47,443 nucleotides of DNA, taken from assembly GCA_023433275.1 (NCBI GenBank), contig JAEZDN010000110.1, forward strand, positions 1 to 47,443. The letters run 5' to 3'. The position numbers and the translations under genes are program-made. The DNA comes from Verrucomicrobiota bacterium (lineage in GTDB: Bacteria > Verrucomicrobiota > Verrucomicrobiia > Opitutales > Opitutaceae). Below are positions 1-9,300 of the stretch, one piece after another. The notes beneath the pieces were generated by a model, which made no database searches, was not told where the DNA came from, and was given only the letters and a program-made list of their open reading frames with translations. Numbering within the stretch: position 1 is the stretch's first letter; every line of letters starts with the position of its first letter.

Positions 1-108
1 CGGGCGCGCGTCCGCCCCCCGCTCCCCGCCCGCCTCTCGCTCTCGATCGCCGCCGCCCTCCTCATCCTCCTGGGCCTGCTCCCCTCCCCCCTCCTCAGCC
101 TCTTCTAG
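1..108 (+). CDS. C-terminal end of a membrane protein, possibly NuoN/NuoM-like (partial)
   Basis: The frame is open from the first base and stops with TAG at 106-108, giving 35 residues. It reads as a basic stretch followed by one hydrophobic helix ending LLGLLPSPLLSLF. A terminal helix with an LGxxPxPLL pattern is typical of the antiporter-like subunits of NADH:quinone oxidoreductase (NuoN, NuoM) and Mrp antiporters, which pump protons across the inner membrane. This assignment rests on a very short tail only. Any polytopic membrane protein remains possible. The rest of the gene lies outside the window. Confidence 0.5.
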   Translation, partial: RARVRPPLPARLSLSIAAALLILLGLLPSPLLSLF

Positions 109-450
109 TCAGGTCCTCCGGACGAGCCGCCCCTCTGGAGGGCCCGCGTCCCTGCGGGCCGTTCCCGCGCGCCCTCCGCGCCACATCCCTGAAGCCGGGG
201 CGCCCCCGCCGCGGTCGTTCGCTCGCCCCCTATACGGCTCCCCTCCTCCCCTGCAGGGGCGCGCCTCGTGCGCCCGTTTGTGGTTCCTTGTTCGGCCCTC
301 ATCCATCCAGCGTCTCCCAAGCCGAAGGCTCGGCCTCGGCTCATTGGAGGGACAGCCGGGACCTCGGGGCTGTGAGCGTGGAGTCACGAGCTGGCACTTC
401 CCGAGCGGCGCGGCTTTTGACGGCCACTCAAAACGCGGGTAGCATGACGC
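109..450. other. Intergenic region with several GC-rich hairpins
   Basis: No convincing gene is seen here. The space holds clustered palindromes: GTCCTCCGGACGAGC at 113-127 (the same 15 bases recur at 11222-11236, with a one-base variant at 14834-14848), a GGCCCGC/GCGGGCC hairpin near 140-160, and a GCAGGGGC-type hairpin near 252-277. These look like the dispersed palindromic repeats found in other gaps of this window. Confidence 0.5.
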
Positions 451-879
451 ATGGCCACGAATCGCATGGATCGCTTCGCTCCCTTCATCGGCACGTGGAA
501 CACCACCGGCGAAGTGCTGCCGACTCCGAACTCACCCGCCACCACGCTCGCGGCCACCGACACCTACCGCTGGCTGCCCGGCCGCCATTTCATCGTGCAC
601 GAGGCCGACGCCCGCTTCGGCGCCGAGGTCGCACGCTCCCTCGAGATCTTCGGCTACGACGCCAAAAGGAAAAAGTACCTTGCCCACGCCTACGACGACC
701 GCGGGACCCGCGAGGAATTTGAAGTGAAGTTGGACGGAGCGCGCTGGACGATCCTGGGCGAACGCGTGCGTTTTTCCGGACGCTTCAGCCCCGACCGCAA
801 CCGCCTCACGGGATCGTGGGAAACCAGGACCAAGCGTGGCTGGATCCCCTGGATAAAACTCCAGCTCGTGAGAGCGTAA
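451..879 (+). CDS. DUF1579-like protein
   Basis: The product is a 142-residue cytoplasmic protein with no signal peptide. The N-terminal FIGTWNTTGE, the central RWLPGRHFIVHE, and IFGYDAKRKKYLAHAYDDRG match the layout of DUF1579 proteins: a 'GtW' start, a 'dGRFlv' strand and a 'GYDnvkkkY' strand. That family is a small beta-barrel of unknown biochemical role. The start is the ATG that keeps this short N-terminus; no longer in-frame start adds conserved sequence. It converges on the GNAT gene with a 29-base gap. Ligand and function are unknown. Confidence 0.75.
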   Translation: MATNRMDRFAPFIGTWNTTGEVLPTPNSPATTLAATDTYRWLPGRHFIVHEADARFGAEVARSLEIFGYDAKRKKYLAHAYDDRGTREEFEVKLDGARWTILGERVRFSGRFSPDRNRLTGSWETRTKRGWIPWIKLQLVRA

Positions 880-908
880 CGCCCCCGACGCGGCCCGCCG
901 CTTTTCGC

Positions 909-1379
909 TCAACCGAGCCGCAGCACCAGCTCCACCACCGCAGGCCCGTCCGGCTCCGTGAAACTTTCCTCACCCACCACGATGAAGCCGTTTTTCTCCA
1001 GCACGCGAACCGACGCCGGGTTATGCTTGGCAACCCTCGCATTCAGGGGCCGCGTCACCTCGACGCCGAGAAAACTCCCCACCGCCGCACTGGCGATTCC
1101 CTGCCCCCAATACTCGCGGCCAATCCAGTAGCCCACCAGCCGCTCCCCCGTCCCGGCGTCCGTCCACGCGCCGATGTTCCCCACGACCTCGCCGTCGCGA
1201 ACAATCGTCCGCGCGAGGTTGGACGGATTCGCGAGCACCTTCGCCCAATGCGCGGCAAACGCCTCCCACTGCCGCGACGGAAACGCCGCCAACCGCGCCG
1301 CCTCCGGATCCAACTGGTGCCGGCAAAGCACGGGAAGGTCGGCGGGTTCAACCAATCGCAAAGTGACGCCCGAGGACAT
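909..1379 (-). CDS. GNAT family N-acetyltransferase
   Basis: The 156-residue protein begins LRLVEPADLPVL, a usual GNAT opening. It contains the acetyl-CoA binding stretch YWIGREYWGQGIASAAV (Q/RxxGxG/A-type loop), followed by NPASVRVLEKNGF, the standard 'NxxSxrvlEKxGF' helix. This places it in the RimJ/RimL-like group that transfers acetyl groups from acetyl-CoA to amines on small molecules or protein N-termini; the substrate cannot be read from sequence. ATG at 1379 is preferred over an in-frame GTG at 1406, because the extra nine residues are not conserved-looking. It is convergent with the DUF1579-like gene and divergent from the next secreted-protein gene. Confidence 0.85.
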   Translation of the reverse strand: MSSGVTLRLVEPADLPVLCRHQLDPEAARLAAFPSRQWEAFAAHWAKVLANPSNLARTIVRDGEVVGNIGAWTDAGTGERLVGYWIGREYWGQGIASAAVGSFLGVEVTRPLNARVAKHNPASVRVLEKNGFIVVGEESFTEPDGPAVVELVLRLG

Positions 1380-1460
1380 GTCCGCAGGCTGTGGCTCCGC
1401 CGCCACCGGGCGAGCACGAATCTCACGGACGGTTCCTTAGTGCCCAACCTCCGACCTCCT

Positions 1461-1490
1461 TATCCGCGTCGATCTGCTTCATCCGCGGTT
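1461..1490 (+). repeat. Short dispersed repeat, ATCCGCGGTT type
   Basis: The sequence TATCCGCGTCGATCTGCTTC followed by ATCCGCGGTT resembles copies at 4905-4942 and 41474-41512 (form CGTGTCCATTCGTGGTTTC) and an inverted copy at 42231-42252. All lie in intergenic DNA. Repeats of this 'atccgtggtt' style are familiar in this group of bacteria; their role is unknown. Confidence 0.45.
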
Positions 1491-1549
1491 AACCGTGCGG
1501 AGTGCACCTTTCGCTTGTCAGCGCTTCCGCCGCTTTGCTTCCTTGCGGC

Positions 1550-2632
1550 ATGAATGTTGCCATCCTCCGTTCCCTGTTCGCTCTTTGCTGCACACTCCTC
1601 GCGACCGTCCTCCCGGCGCAGGACGCGCCGCGCGCCGGATACCTGACCGGCCGCACCACGCGCGCCGATGGTTCGCCGCTCGCCGGCGTCCAGCTGCGTG
1701 TCTTTGGCACCACCGATGCCGGCCAGCGCTCGAGCCTGAACACCCGCAGCAAGGCCGATGGCACTTTTTCCCTCCGCCTCCCCTCGGGCAACTTCAGCCT
1801 CCGCGAGGCTGTCTGGCCCGTCACCCACGAGGGCCGGCCCTACCTGCTTCCGCTGTACCTGGCCGGCGAAAATAACGACGACTTCGATTCCACCGAGGGC
1901 CAGAACGCCCGCCTGACCTTGCCGATGGAGGGAAAAATCACCTCCGCCAAGGCCGATGACGACGAGTCGGCTTGGTTCGGCGGCACGATTGAGCTCGAAT
2001 GGATCAAGCGCGATGGCAGCGGCGCCGATGCCCTCCCCGAGAATGCCTCCGTCACGATCGACCTGGTTCCCGTCGGCAGCCGTCTCGATGGATCACCCGC
2101 GTCGCGCCTGTCACCGTCGCGCCCGGTTTCCTGGCAACGCGCCAGCCGCGTGATCACCAATGTGCCGCTCGCGACCTACGAGGCCACCGCCACGCTCACG
2201 GTGGGCGGCAGCCGCACCACCCTCCTCGTCTCGTCGCGCGAGGGCTTGTCCAACGCCCGCACCACGCCCCTCGCCGAACGCGCACCCATCCGCTTCGCCC
2301 CGAAATCCGGCGCCGTCACCCTGCTGACAACCAGTGGCGTGGAAAAGTGCGTGCTGCAGGTGGCCCTGCCCGATGCACAACCAGCGTCGGCGAACACGGC
2401 CAGCGCACCCTCCGCCGGTTCCAACGCGAAAGATTCGGCACAGCCGGATGGCAAGGCGCCTTGGAAAGTGGGCGATCACCTCGACGTGCTGCGCTCGCCG
2501 TATCTGAGCCAATGGCACCCGGGCAGGATCATCCGCACGAAGGGCGAGCTCTACCTCGTCAAGTTCGACGCGTTCGGCGAGGAGCATAACGAATGGGTCG
2601 ACGCCTCCCGCCTGCGTCTGCTGGATCGTTGA
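1550..2632 (+). CDS. Secreted protein: carboxypeptidase-regulatory-like domain plus C-terminal Tudor/agenet-like domain
   Basis: The 360-residue product starts with a signal peptide (residues 1-24, hydrophobic core then LPAQ), so it should act outside the cytoplasm. Residues about 30-85 (YLTGRTTRADGSPLAGVQL ... DGTFSLRLPSG) form a carboxypeptidase-regulatory/beta-sandwich unit of the kind often found in exported bacterial proteins. The last 57 residues, WKVGDHLDVLRSPYLSQWHP onward to EWVDASRLRLLD, look like a Tudor/agenet-type small barrel. Between them lies a low-complexity Ala/Ser linker. The start at 1550 is chosen because upstream GTG starts would bury the signal peptide. The secreted protein at 11396 is a shorter relative lacking the Tudor-like end. 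No enzymatic motif is visible. Confidence 0.7.
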   Translation: MNVAILRSLFALCCTLLATVLPAQDAPRAGYLTGRTTRADGSPLAGVQLRVFGTTDAGQRSSLNTRSKADGTFSLRLPSGNFSLREAVWPVTHEGRPYLLPLYLAGENNDDFDSTEGQNARLTLPMEGKITSAKADDDESAWFGGTIELEWIKRDGSGADALPENASVTIDLVPVGSRLDGSPASRLSPSRPVSWQRASRVITNVPLATYEATATLTVGGSRTTLLVSSREGLSNARTTPLAERAPIRFAPKSGAVTLLTTSGVEKCVLQVALPDAQPASANTASAPSAGSNAKDSAQPDGKAPWKVGDHLDVLRSPYLSQWHPGRIIRTKGELYLVKFDAFGEEHNEWVDASRLRLLDR

Positions 2633-2663
2633 ACCCCCACCGCCCGCCCCACCCCTTCCGGCC

Positions 2664-3575
2664 ATGAACTTCTCCGTTCTTCTTCTTCCAGCTTTCCTCG
2701 GGGGTGCGCGACGTTCTTTCCGGGCCGCCTTGGTCGTGTTGGGCGCCACTTTTCTCCCGGGAATCGGTGCTGCCGCGGACCCGACGTCATCGCCGGTGTT
2801 CGACACGCACGTCCACCTCTGGAAGGGCGAAACGTCCCTCCAGCTGTACGAAGCCAAAATCCGCGAAGCGGGCATCGCCACCTCCGGCGTGGGCGCGATG
2901 TGGTTCGGCGGCATCAATCAGGCGCGGGAAGGCCAGCCCGCCCGGATCCGCCAGGGCAACGATGGCATCCTCGCGCTGGCCGCGAGCCACCCCAGCCTGG
3001 TGCCGATCGTCACGGTCCATCCCTACGATGGTCCCGAGGCCATCACCGAACTGGAGCGCGTCGCCGCGCAAGGGGCGCGCGTGCTCAAGATCCATCCCCA
3101 CACCCAGCGCTTTGACGCGGCCGATCCCCGCGTGCTCGCGCTCGTCCGCCGCGCGGGCGAACTGGGCATGATCGTGATATGCGACAACGCGAGCATCGTC
3201 CCGAGCGACTGCGAAAAGCTGTTCAACCTCGCCCTCGAGGCGCCCCGCACGACCTTTGTCTTCGCCCACCTCGGCGCGCTGAACTTCCGTTTCTGGAACA
3301 TCCTCAAGGCCGCCCGCACCGCGCAGGGCCTGTTCGCCGAAAACATTTATTTCGACCTGTCGGCCACCGTGGTGCTCGTCGCCGATTCGCCGATCGAGGA
3401 CGAATTCGTGTGGACCATCCGCAATGTCGGCATCGACCACGTGCTGCTCGGCTCGGACTTTCCCCAATACTCGCTGGCGCAGAACCTGGAGGCGCTTGAC
3501 CGCCTGCCCCTCGAGCCCGGCGAAAAGGAAAAGATCCGCCACGGCAACGCCCGCGCCTTGTTCAAACTGAAATAG
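2664..3575 (+). CDS. Exported amidohydrolase-family (amidohydrolase_2) protein
   Basis: The 303-residue protein has a signal-like N-terminus (hydrophobic 20-38, ending GIGAAADP). DTHVHLW at 47-53 provides the HxH metal ligands typical of the amidohydrolase_2 (PF04909-type) TIM-barrel hydrolases and decarboxylases. Later landmarks are LKIHPHTQRF, FAHLGA (metal-ligand His) and LLGSDFPQ (catalytic Asp), in family order. Such enzymes hydrolyse or decarboxylate small acids and lactones; the substrate is not inferable. It follows the preceding secreted-protein gene by 31 bases on the same strand and may be co-transcribed. An exported member is somewhat unusual, since many relatives are cytosolic. 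Confidence 0.8.
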   Translation: MNFSVLLLPAFLGGARRSFRAALVVLGATFLPGIGAAADPTSSPVFDTHVHLWKGETSLQLYEAKIREAGIATSGVGAMWFGGINQAREGQPARIRQGNDGILALAASHPSLVPIVTVHPYDGPEAITELERVAAQGARVLKIHPHTQRFDAADPRVLALVRRAGELGMIVICDNASIVPSDCEKLFNLALEAPRTTFVFAHLGALNFRFWNILKAARTAQGLFAENIYFDLSATVVLVADSPIEDEFVWTIRNVGIDHVLLGSDFPQYSLAQNLEALDRLPLEPGEKEKIRHGNARALFKLK

Positions 3576-3673
3576 GGCGAGTCGTCCCCGACGAGCGGCG
3601 GCTGCCGAGGAACTGGACCCCTTTTGGCCTGTAACCCATCGTCGCATGGGAACTGCCTCAAAGCCACCGCCAG

Positions 3674-3780
3674 CGTCATCCTGGGTGAAGCGAAGGATCC
3701 AAGCGGTCGGTGCACGTCCTTTCCCTTGAATCCTTCGCTCTGCTCGGGATGACGGCGGCGGGTATATTTTTGTACTCTCC
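3674..3780 (-). repeat. Dispersed palindromic repeat, family A (copy 1, inverted orientation)
   Basis: Two arms, GTCATCCTGGGTGAAGCGAA at the left and its degenerate reverse complement ending GCTCGGGATGAC at the right, form a long imperfect hairpin. The adjoining tract read on the minus strand, GAGAGTACAAAAATATACCC, matches tracts beside the copies near 6130, 25050, 36250, 42650 and 42880. No coding content is seen. Confidence 0.8.
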
Positions 3781-3931
3781 ACCGTCCGAAAACGAAGGGC
3801 ACGCACGAGGCACACCCCGCTCACAGGGAGAAATGAACCTGCTCGTCTTGCTGGCCCATCCCGCTCTCGACTCCGCCGCCGGTGCGGGCGATTGTCGACG
3901 AGGCTCTTCCCCGTTCTTCCAAACCCCACCC

Positions 3932-4321
3932 ATGAAAACCCTTCGTCTCCTCTGTTCGCTCCTTGCCCTCGTCGTCGTGACCTCTGCGTTCGCCGGCGAT
4001 CCCACCGGTACTTGGAAATGGACCACGCGCTCCCCCGCCGGCGATATCGAAACCACCCTTAAGCTCGCATCCCGCGACGGCAAGCTGACGGGCGCCTACT
4101 CGAACCAATTCGGCGACACGGCCATCACCAACGCCTCCTTCGAGGATGAAGTCCTCGCGTTCGACGTCGTGCGCGAGCTCGGCGGCGGGCCGTTCGTGGT
4201 CAAGTACCGCGGCAAACTCGACGGCGATGCCATCAAGGGCACCCTCGAAGCTCCCAACCCCGACGGCGGCGAACCCTTCAAGCTCGATTGGAATGCGCAA
4301 CGCACGCCGGGCAAAAGCTGA
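3932..4321 (+). CDS. Small secreted protein of unknown function
   Basis: The 129-residue product has a clear signal peptide (MKTLRLLCSLLALVVVTSAF, cleavage near AFAG/DP). The mature part opens GTWKWTTRSPAGDIETTLKL and continues with alternating beta-strand patterns (LTGAYSNQFG, VVKYRGKLDGDAIKGTLE). This resembles the lipocalin-like 'G-x-W' barrels seen in many small exported proteins of this kind. Similar genes are often annotated only as hypothetical. It lies downstream of a family A repeat and 69 bases upstream of an AHSA1-like gene. Function unknown; a small-ligand binding barrel is a guess. Confidence 0.75.
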   Translation: MKTLRLLCSLLALVVVTSAFAGDPTGTWKWTTRSPAGDIETTLKLASRDGKLTGAYSNQFGDTAITNASFEDEVLAFDVVRELGGGPFVVKYRGKLDGDAIKGTLEAPNPDGGEPFKLDWNAQRTPGKS

Positions 4322-4390
4322 ACGCCGTCATCGACCCGCGCGCCCTCCTGCGATACCGACTGGCGCGGTGATCCCTCCGCGAATGCTACC

Positions 4391-4828
4391 ATGCCCGATT
4401 CCCCCGCTGAGGCGCTGACCATCGACCGCCGGTTCGACGCCACGCCCGCCCAGGTCTGGCGCGCTTGGACCGAACCGGAACAGGTCCAACTTTGGTTCGG
4501 CTCGGATCCCGCGGGCACCGTCTCGCATGCGCGGCTGGACGTCCGCGTCGGCGGCGGCTTCGAGGTCACGTTCGCGAATGCCGACGGCACATCCTACACC
4601 TGCGCCGGCGACTACACGATCGTCGATGCCCCGACGCGCCTCGCCTTCACCTGGCGATGGCGCAACGAACCGGGCGTCGAGACCGCAATCCATCTCCGCT
4701 TCGAGCCCGTCCCCGGCGGAACTCTCCAACATTTCGAACACCGCGGTCTCGGCGCCACCACCACACACAATTACGCTGTCGGCTGGCAAAGCACGTTCGA
4801 CAAACTGGCCCGCGCTCTCGCGCGCTGA
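4391..4828 (+). CDS. SRPBCC (AHSA1-like) domain protein
   Basis: The 145-residue protein begins LTIDRRFDATPAQVWRAWTE and continues with LWFG, which is the signature opening of the Aha1/START-like fold ('ArtFdAPrelVfrAwTdPe...wwgp'). The central GGGFEVTFANADG and GDYTIVDAPTRLAFTW strands and the C-terminal GWQSTFDKLARAL helix also fit. Bacterial members bind hydrophobic small molecules in a deep cavity; most have no assigned role. No signal peptide is present, so it is cytosolic. It stands alone between two secreted-protein genes. Confidence 0.9.
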   Translation: MPDSPAEALTIDRRFDATPAQVWRAWTEPEQVQLWFGSDPAGTVSHARLDVRVGGGFEVTFANADGTSYTCAGDYTIVDAPTRLAFTWRWRNEPGVETAIHLRFEPVPGGTLQHFEHRGLGATTTHNYAVGWQSTFDKLARALAR

Positions 4829-4904
4829 GCGCCAAGTTCGCCCGGGATCCCTGACCCCAACCATGATTTGTTTTCCCACGATCGATCGTCCAGCTTGGAT
4901 CCTC

Positions 4905-4942
4905 ATTCGCGTTCGTGCGTGTCCATTCGTGGTTTCCTTCTG
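4905..4942 (+). repeat. Short dispersed repeat, CGTGGTTTC type
   Basis: The stretch includes CGTTCGTGCGTGTCCATTCG followed by TGGTTTCC. It is similar to 41474-41512 and 1461-1490, and inverted relative to 42231-42252. It sits in the leader region upstream of the metallo-beta-lactamase-fold gene. Confidence 0.45.
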
Positions 4943-5029
4943 AATCAATCCGGATCAGCCACGACGCCCGACCGGGAGCCTCGGTGCCGCAAACCTTCTG
5001 ACCAGAATCCCTTCTTTTCTCGACCCTCC

Positions 5030-5953
5030 ATGAAACTCCACGCCCTCCTGCTCCTGTTGCTTCCCACCATCCTTTTCGCCCAATCCTGGGAAAAGGGACC
5101 CTACACGGTGCACCCGATCATTCCCGGCGTCATGCGCATCGAGGACGCCAATCAAGCCAACCCCGCGGGCATCCACCTCGACGCCGACGGCAAGGTGAAG
5201 AGCTTCAATAATTGCTCCGACATGTACCTCATCGTCGGTCGCGACCAGGCGCTGCTGATCGATCTGTCCAATTTCATCAAGTGGGATGACACCGCCGTCG
5301 CCTCCCTCCAGGCCATCGTCGCCCGGGAAATCGGCGATCGGAAGCTGCACATCGCCGTCACCCACTTCCATGGCGACCACACCGGCATGCTGCCCGCCTT
5401 CAAGGACAACGCGGCCGTGACCTTTTGGATCCAGACAAACGAGTTCAAGGGCCGCGAAATCTTCCCCGCTGACCGCACCGTGCCCATCGGCGGCAATGGC
5501 TCGCTGGACCTCGGCGGCGGCATGATCGTGGACGCCGTCGAAATCCCTGGCCACACCGATCATTCGACCGCCTATTTTCTCCGCGGTAAGAACATCCTCT
5601 TCAGCGGCGACGGCCTCGGCTCCGGCCACGGGGTGTGGATCTTCTCGGCCGAAGGCTTCGCGAAGTATCGCGCGACCGTGGACCGCCTCATCGACTACAT
5701 CCGCACCCCGGCCAACCACGTCGATGAGGACCAGCTCCTCGTCTTTGGCGCCCATTACTGGCAAAAGCGCGAAAAGGAAAAGCTCACCATGCAATACATC
5801 CTCGATATGAAGACGCTGATCGGGGAAATCAAAGCCGGCACCGCCCGCGAGGAAAAAGTGACCTTCGGCCCCTACCTCAACACGAACTTCATCTCCGGCG
5901 AGGCCATGATCACCTGGAACAAGGCCGACGCCCAGAAATTCCAAGCGGAGTGA
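5030..5953 (+). CDS. Exported metallo-beta-lactamase-fold hydrolase
   Basis: The 307-residue product carries a signal peptide (MKLHALLLLLLPTILFAQ), then the MBL-fold metal motif THFHGDH at 111-117 (H112, H114, D116, H117). Downstream are IPGHTDHSTAYFL (third metal-site His) and ILFSGDGLGSGHG (bridging Asp). These residues make a competent di-zinc centre. The fold serves many hydrolases (glyoxalase II, lactonases, beta-lactamases). The insertion and length do not point to a classical B1-B3 beta-lactamase, so the substrate is open. The start at 5030 is chosen for the signal peptide; the frame extends upstream without conserved sequence. A periplasmic location is inferred. Confidence 0.85.
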   Translation: MKLHALLLLLLPTILFAQSWEKGPYTVHPIIPGVMRIEDANQANPAGIHLDADGKVKSFNNCSDMYLIVGRDQALLIDLSNFIKWDDTAVASLQAIVAREIGDRKLHIAVTHFHGDHTGMLPAFKDNAAVTFWIQTNEFKGREIFPADRTVPIGGNGSLDLGGGMIVDAVEIPGHTDHSTAYFLRGKNILFSGDGLGSGHGVWIFSAEGFAKYRATVDRLIDYIRTPANHVDEDQLLVFGAHYWQKREKEKLTMQYILDMKTLIGEIKAGTAREEKVTFGPYLNTNFISGEAMITWNKADAQKFQAE

Positions 5954-6107
5954 AAAGCGGTTGAGACTAACCCAAGGGGGACTCTGCAGCCTTGGGCATC
6001 CGTCGAATCTGTATTGCTCTGTGGACTGCATTCTTCCGGCTGAGAAATAGCACCCCCGCCACCATCGTAATCCTGGACGCATGAGCACCGCTGGCCAGTT
6101 GACTGGT

Positions 6108-6236
6108 GAGCGGTGATGAACTTTGGAGAATGGAAAATACGGCCGCCACCGTCATCCTGAGCGGAGCGAAGGATCCAAGGGCAAGGACGGACGTGCGCCA
6201 CCGCCGTGAATCCTTCACTGCGTTCAGGAGGACGGC
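6108..6236 (+). repeat. Dispersed palindromic repeat, family A (copy 2)
   Basis: Contains GAGCGGTGATGAACTTTGGA, a TGGAAAATAC tract, then ACCGTCATCCTGAGCGGAGC and GAAGGATCCAAGGGCAAGG. A degenerate inverted arm with TGAATCCTTCACTGCG lies near 6207-6222. It occupies most of the 444-base convergent gap between the MBL-fold gene and the large hybrid kinase, where no gene is seen. Confidence 0.8.
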
Positions 6237-6397
6237 GCGGGAAGCTCATCAGCTGCCGCAGCGAAGCATCCACGAGAAAGGACACCCTTGCGCCATCCCA
6301 TCGCGATTCCGTGGGGTCCCTGTGCAACCTCCGCAGACTCCGTGTGGCATTCCCCTTGCGCCCGCCTCCCGCCTCCCGTCTCCGCCTCCACCCTGCC

Positions 6398-9300
6398 TTA
6401 AGCCAGCGTCATCCCGATCCGCGCGCTCGCCCGCGCTATCGCGGCTTCAAGCGTCGGAATCGCGACGGGCTTAACCAGGTGCTCGATGAATCCGACGTTC
6501 GTGGAGCGCTGGAGGTCATGTTCCATCCCGTACCCGCTCAAGGCCAACCCAACCAGCGCCGGTTGCATCTTGATGGCCTCCTCCATCAGCTGGTAACCGT
6601 TCCCATCCGGCAGGCCCAGGTCCGAGATCAAAAGCTGCGGCATGCGCGTCGCGAGTTTCCCGACGCCTTCCGCAATCGTCCCCGCCACCTCCACCCGGTG
6701 CCCGCGCCGTTCCAAAATCTTCGTCAGCGCGCGCCGCGTCGGCTCGTGATCCTCCACCAGCAGGATTTCCAGCGACGCGGGGATCACCACAGTGCGCTCG
6801 CCGTTGGGCTCCGCGCGTGATTCCGAGGGTCGCGCTCCCGGCACCCGCCCGCAGGATGGGATTCGCACGGTGAAGACCGCACCCTTGTCCCGCCCCTGGC
6901 TCGAGGCCTCAATCCGACCGCCATGCAGCTCCGCGAGCCGCTGGCTGATCGCCAGTCCCAGGCCCAAACCACCGAACTGGCGCGCCGATTGCGCGTGATC
7001 GCCCTGCGCGAAGGCGTCAAACACCCGCGCAAGTTCGTGCGGTTCCAAGCCAATCCCGGTATCCGAAACCCGCACGCAGAAATTCCCTTCCTCGTCATCC
7101 AGCGTCTCGACCGCAATCCTTCCGCCGGGGGGCGTGAACTTCGCCGCGTTCCGCAGGATGTTCCAAAGGATCTGCTGGAAGCGCACGGGGTCCACCTCGA
7201 TGAGCGAACGGCTCGCCCGTAGCTGCGCCGTGGGTTTCAGCCCTTTCTCCGCCGCATCGGGCTGCACGATCGCGATCGCTTCCAGCACGGCGGCATGCCC
7301 ATCAATCCGGCGCTTGTCGACCGACAGCTTGCCCCGCGTGATCCGCGTCAGGTCCAGCAGGTCGTCGATCAGTCGCGCCTCCAACTCCACGTTCTTCCGC
7401 ACCAGCTCGAAGGTCGCACGCACCTCCGGCGTGTATTCCGGGTTCGTTGACCCGTCGCTCGCGACCATCAGGATCGGGCTCAGCGGCGTGCGCAACTCGT
7501 GCGAGAGCGCCGCGAGAAACGCGTCCTTGGCCCGCGACGCCTCGACCGCCGAATCGCGCGCGACCTCAAGCGCGGCGCGGGCGTGCCGGAGCTCCGTGAT
7601 GTCGTGTCCTTCCACCAGGATCAACCCGGTGCGCTCGCCGCCTTGTATATACGAAAACGTGATGTCCATCCAACGCTCGCCGCCCGCCAGGCACCGGTAA
7701 ACCGTGTCGAACCGCACCGGATGGCTACTCGCGCGCGGGACCGCACTCCGGATCGCCTCGCGGGCGTCGGGCAGGTCCTTCCACCAATCCAACTCCCAGA
7801 ATGGCTCGAGCCTATCGGATCCACCCGCCCCCGCCTCGAGCGCGGCCCGGTTCAGGGCCATCGTGCCGCCCGACGGTTCGAGCAGCGCCAGGATCGTGCT
7901 GGCTTGGTTGAACGTCGCCCGGAACCGCATGTCGCTGTCCCGACGCGCCTTCTCCGCGCGCGCCCGCTCGACGAGCGGCCACACCCGCGCCGCCACGTGC
8001 TCAACGAACGTCATCTCCTCGGCGGTCCATTGGCGCGGCTTGTCATCGGTGACGCCAAGCACGACGTTGCACTGACCCTGCTGCCGGAAGGGCTGAACGG
8101 CGTAGGATTGGATTCCCAGCGCCAGATAATTGCGCGCCTGCTCGGAGACCAGCGGGTCCGACGCCACATCCGCGACGGCAAAATTTCCGTTCGAATACCG
8201 GGCCCACCACTCCCGCCCGCCGAAGTCGAACAAACGGTATTCCCCTTCAAGACTCGATTGGCTGTCCCGCACCCAGTTTTCGCTGAGCACAACGCGATTC
8301 TCGTTCTCATAACATTCCACGAAGTAACAGCGGTGCGACCGGAGCGTCGTGCCCACGGCCTCCACCGCGACCCGCACAATGTCGCGCTCCTCGGTGAGCC
8401 CTGAGAGCCGCTCCGCCAGGGACGCCAGCATGGTCTGGCGCAACTCGCTGTTTCGCTTGGCAGTCAGGTCAACGATCATCGCCACAATGCCGATCACCTT
8501 GCCGTCCGACCCGCGCAGCGGGCTCGTCTGGGCCTGCACCCAGATGCGGGAACCGTCCTTGCGCACATACTCGCGCTGCGCCAGCGCCTGGCCATCGCCC
8601 GCGAGGATCTGGTTTCGTCGCTGGATCGCCTGGTCCATATGCTCCGGCGGCACCAGCTGGAATACGTCGAGGCCGTCCAGTTCGTTGCTCTCGTAGCCAA
8701 ACATCTCACACCACTTGGAATTTGCCAGCACGATGCGCCCGCCGGTGTCTATCTGGATGACGCCCGCCGCGGATTGCTCGAGAATCGAACGCAACCGCTC
8801 CTCGCTCGCCGCGGTCGCGGCCTGCGCCTTCTGGCGCAAGGCCGCCAGCCGCAGATGCGAGGCCACGCGCGCCAGCAGTTCCGCCGCCGTGAAAGGTTTC
8901 ACGATGTAGTCATCAGCCCCCGACTCCAGCCCCACCGCGGTCGCCTCCGCGCCCGCCCGGGCGGAAAGGAGCAACACCGGGAGCGTCGCCGTGCGATCAT
9001 CCGCCCGCACCCGGCGTAGCAATTCCAGCCCATCGCACTCGGGCATCATGATGTCCGAGACCACGAGGTCCGGCAGCTCCCGGCCGATCTCGTCCCAAGC
9101 CTCGTTACCCTGGCAGGCCTGCCGCACGCGGTAATGCCGGTCCAGCAGCCGGCTGACGTACGCGCGCATGTCGGCATTGTCGTCCACCACCAAAACGACC
9201 GGGGCCGAGGCCAGGTTCGTTGCCGGTGCGTCGCCGCCTGCCGCAGCCTCCCGAACGCCTCCCGCGACAGACGACACCTCCGCGCCGGCCAGGAGCAGCT

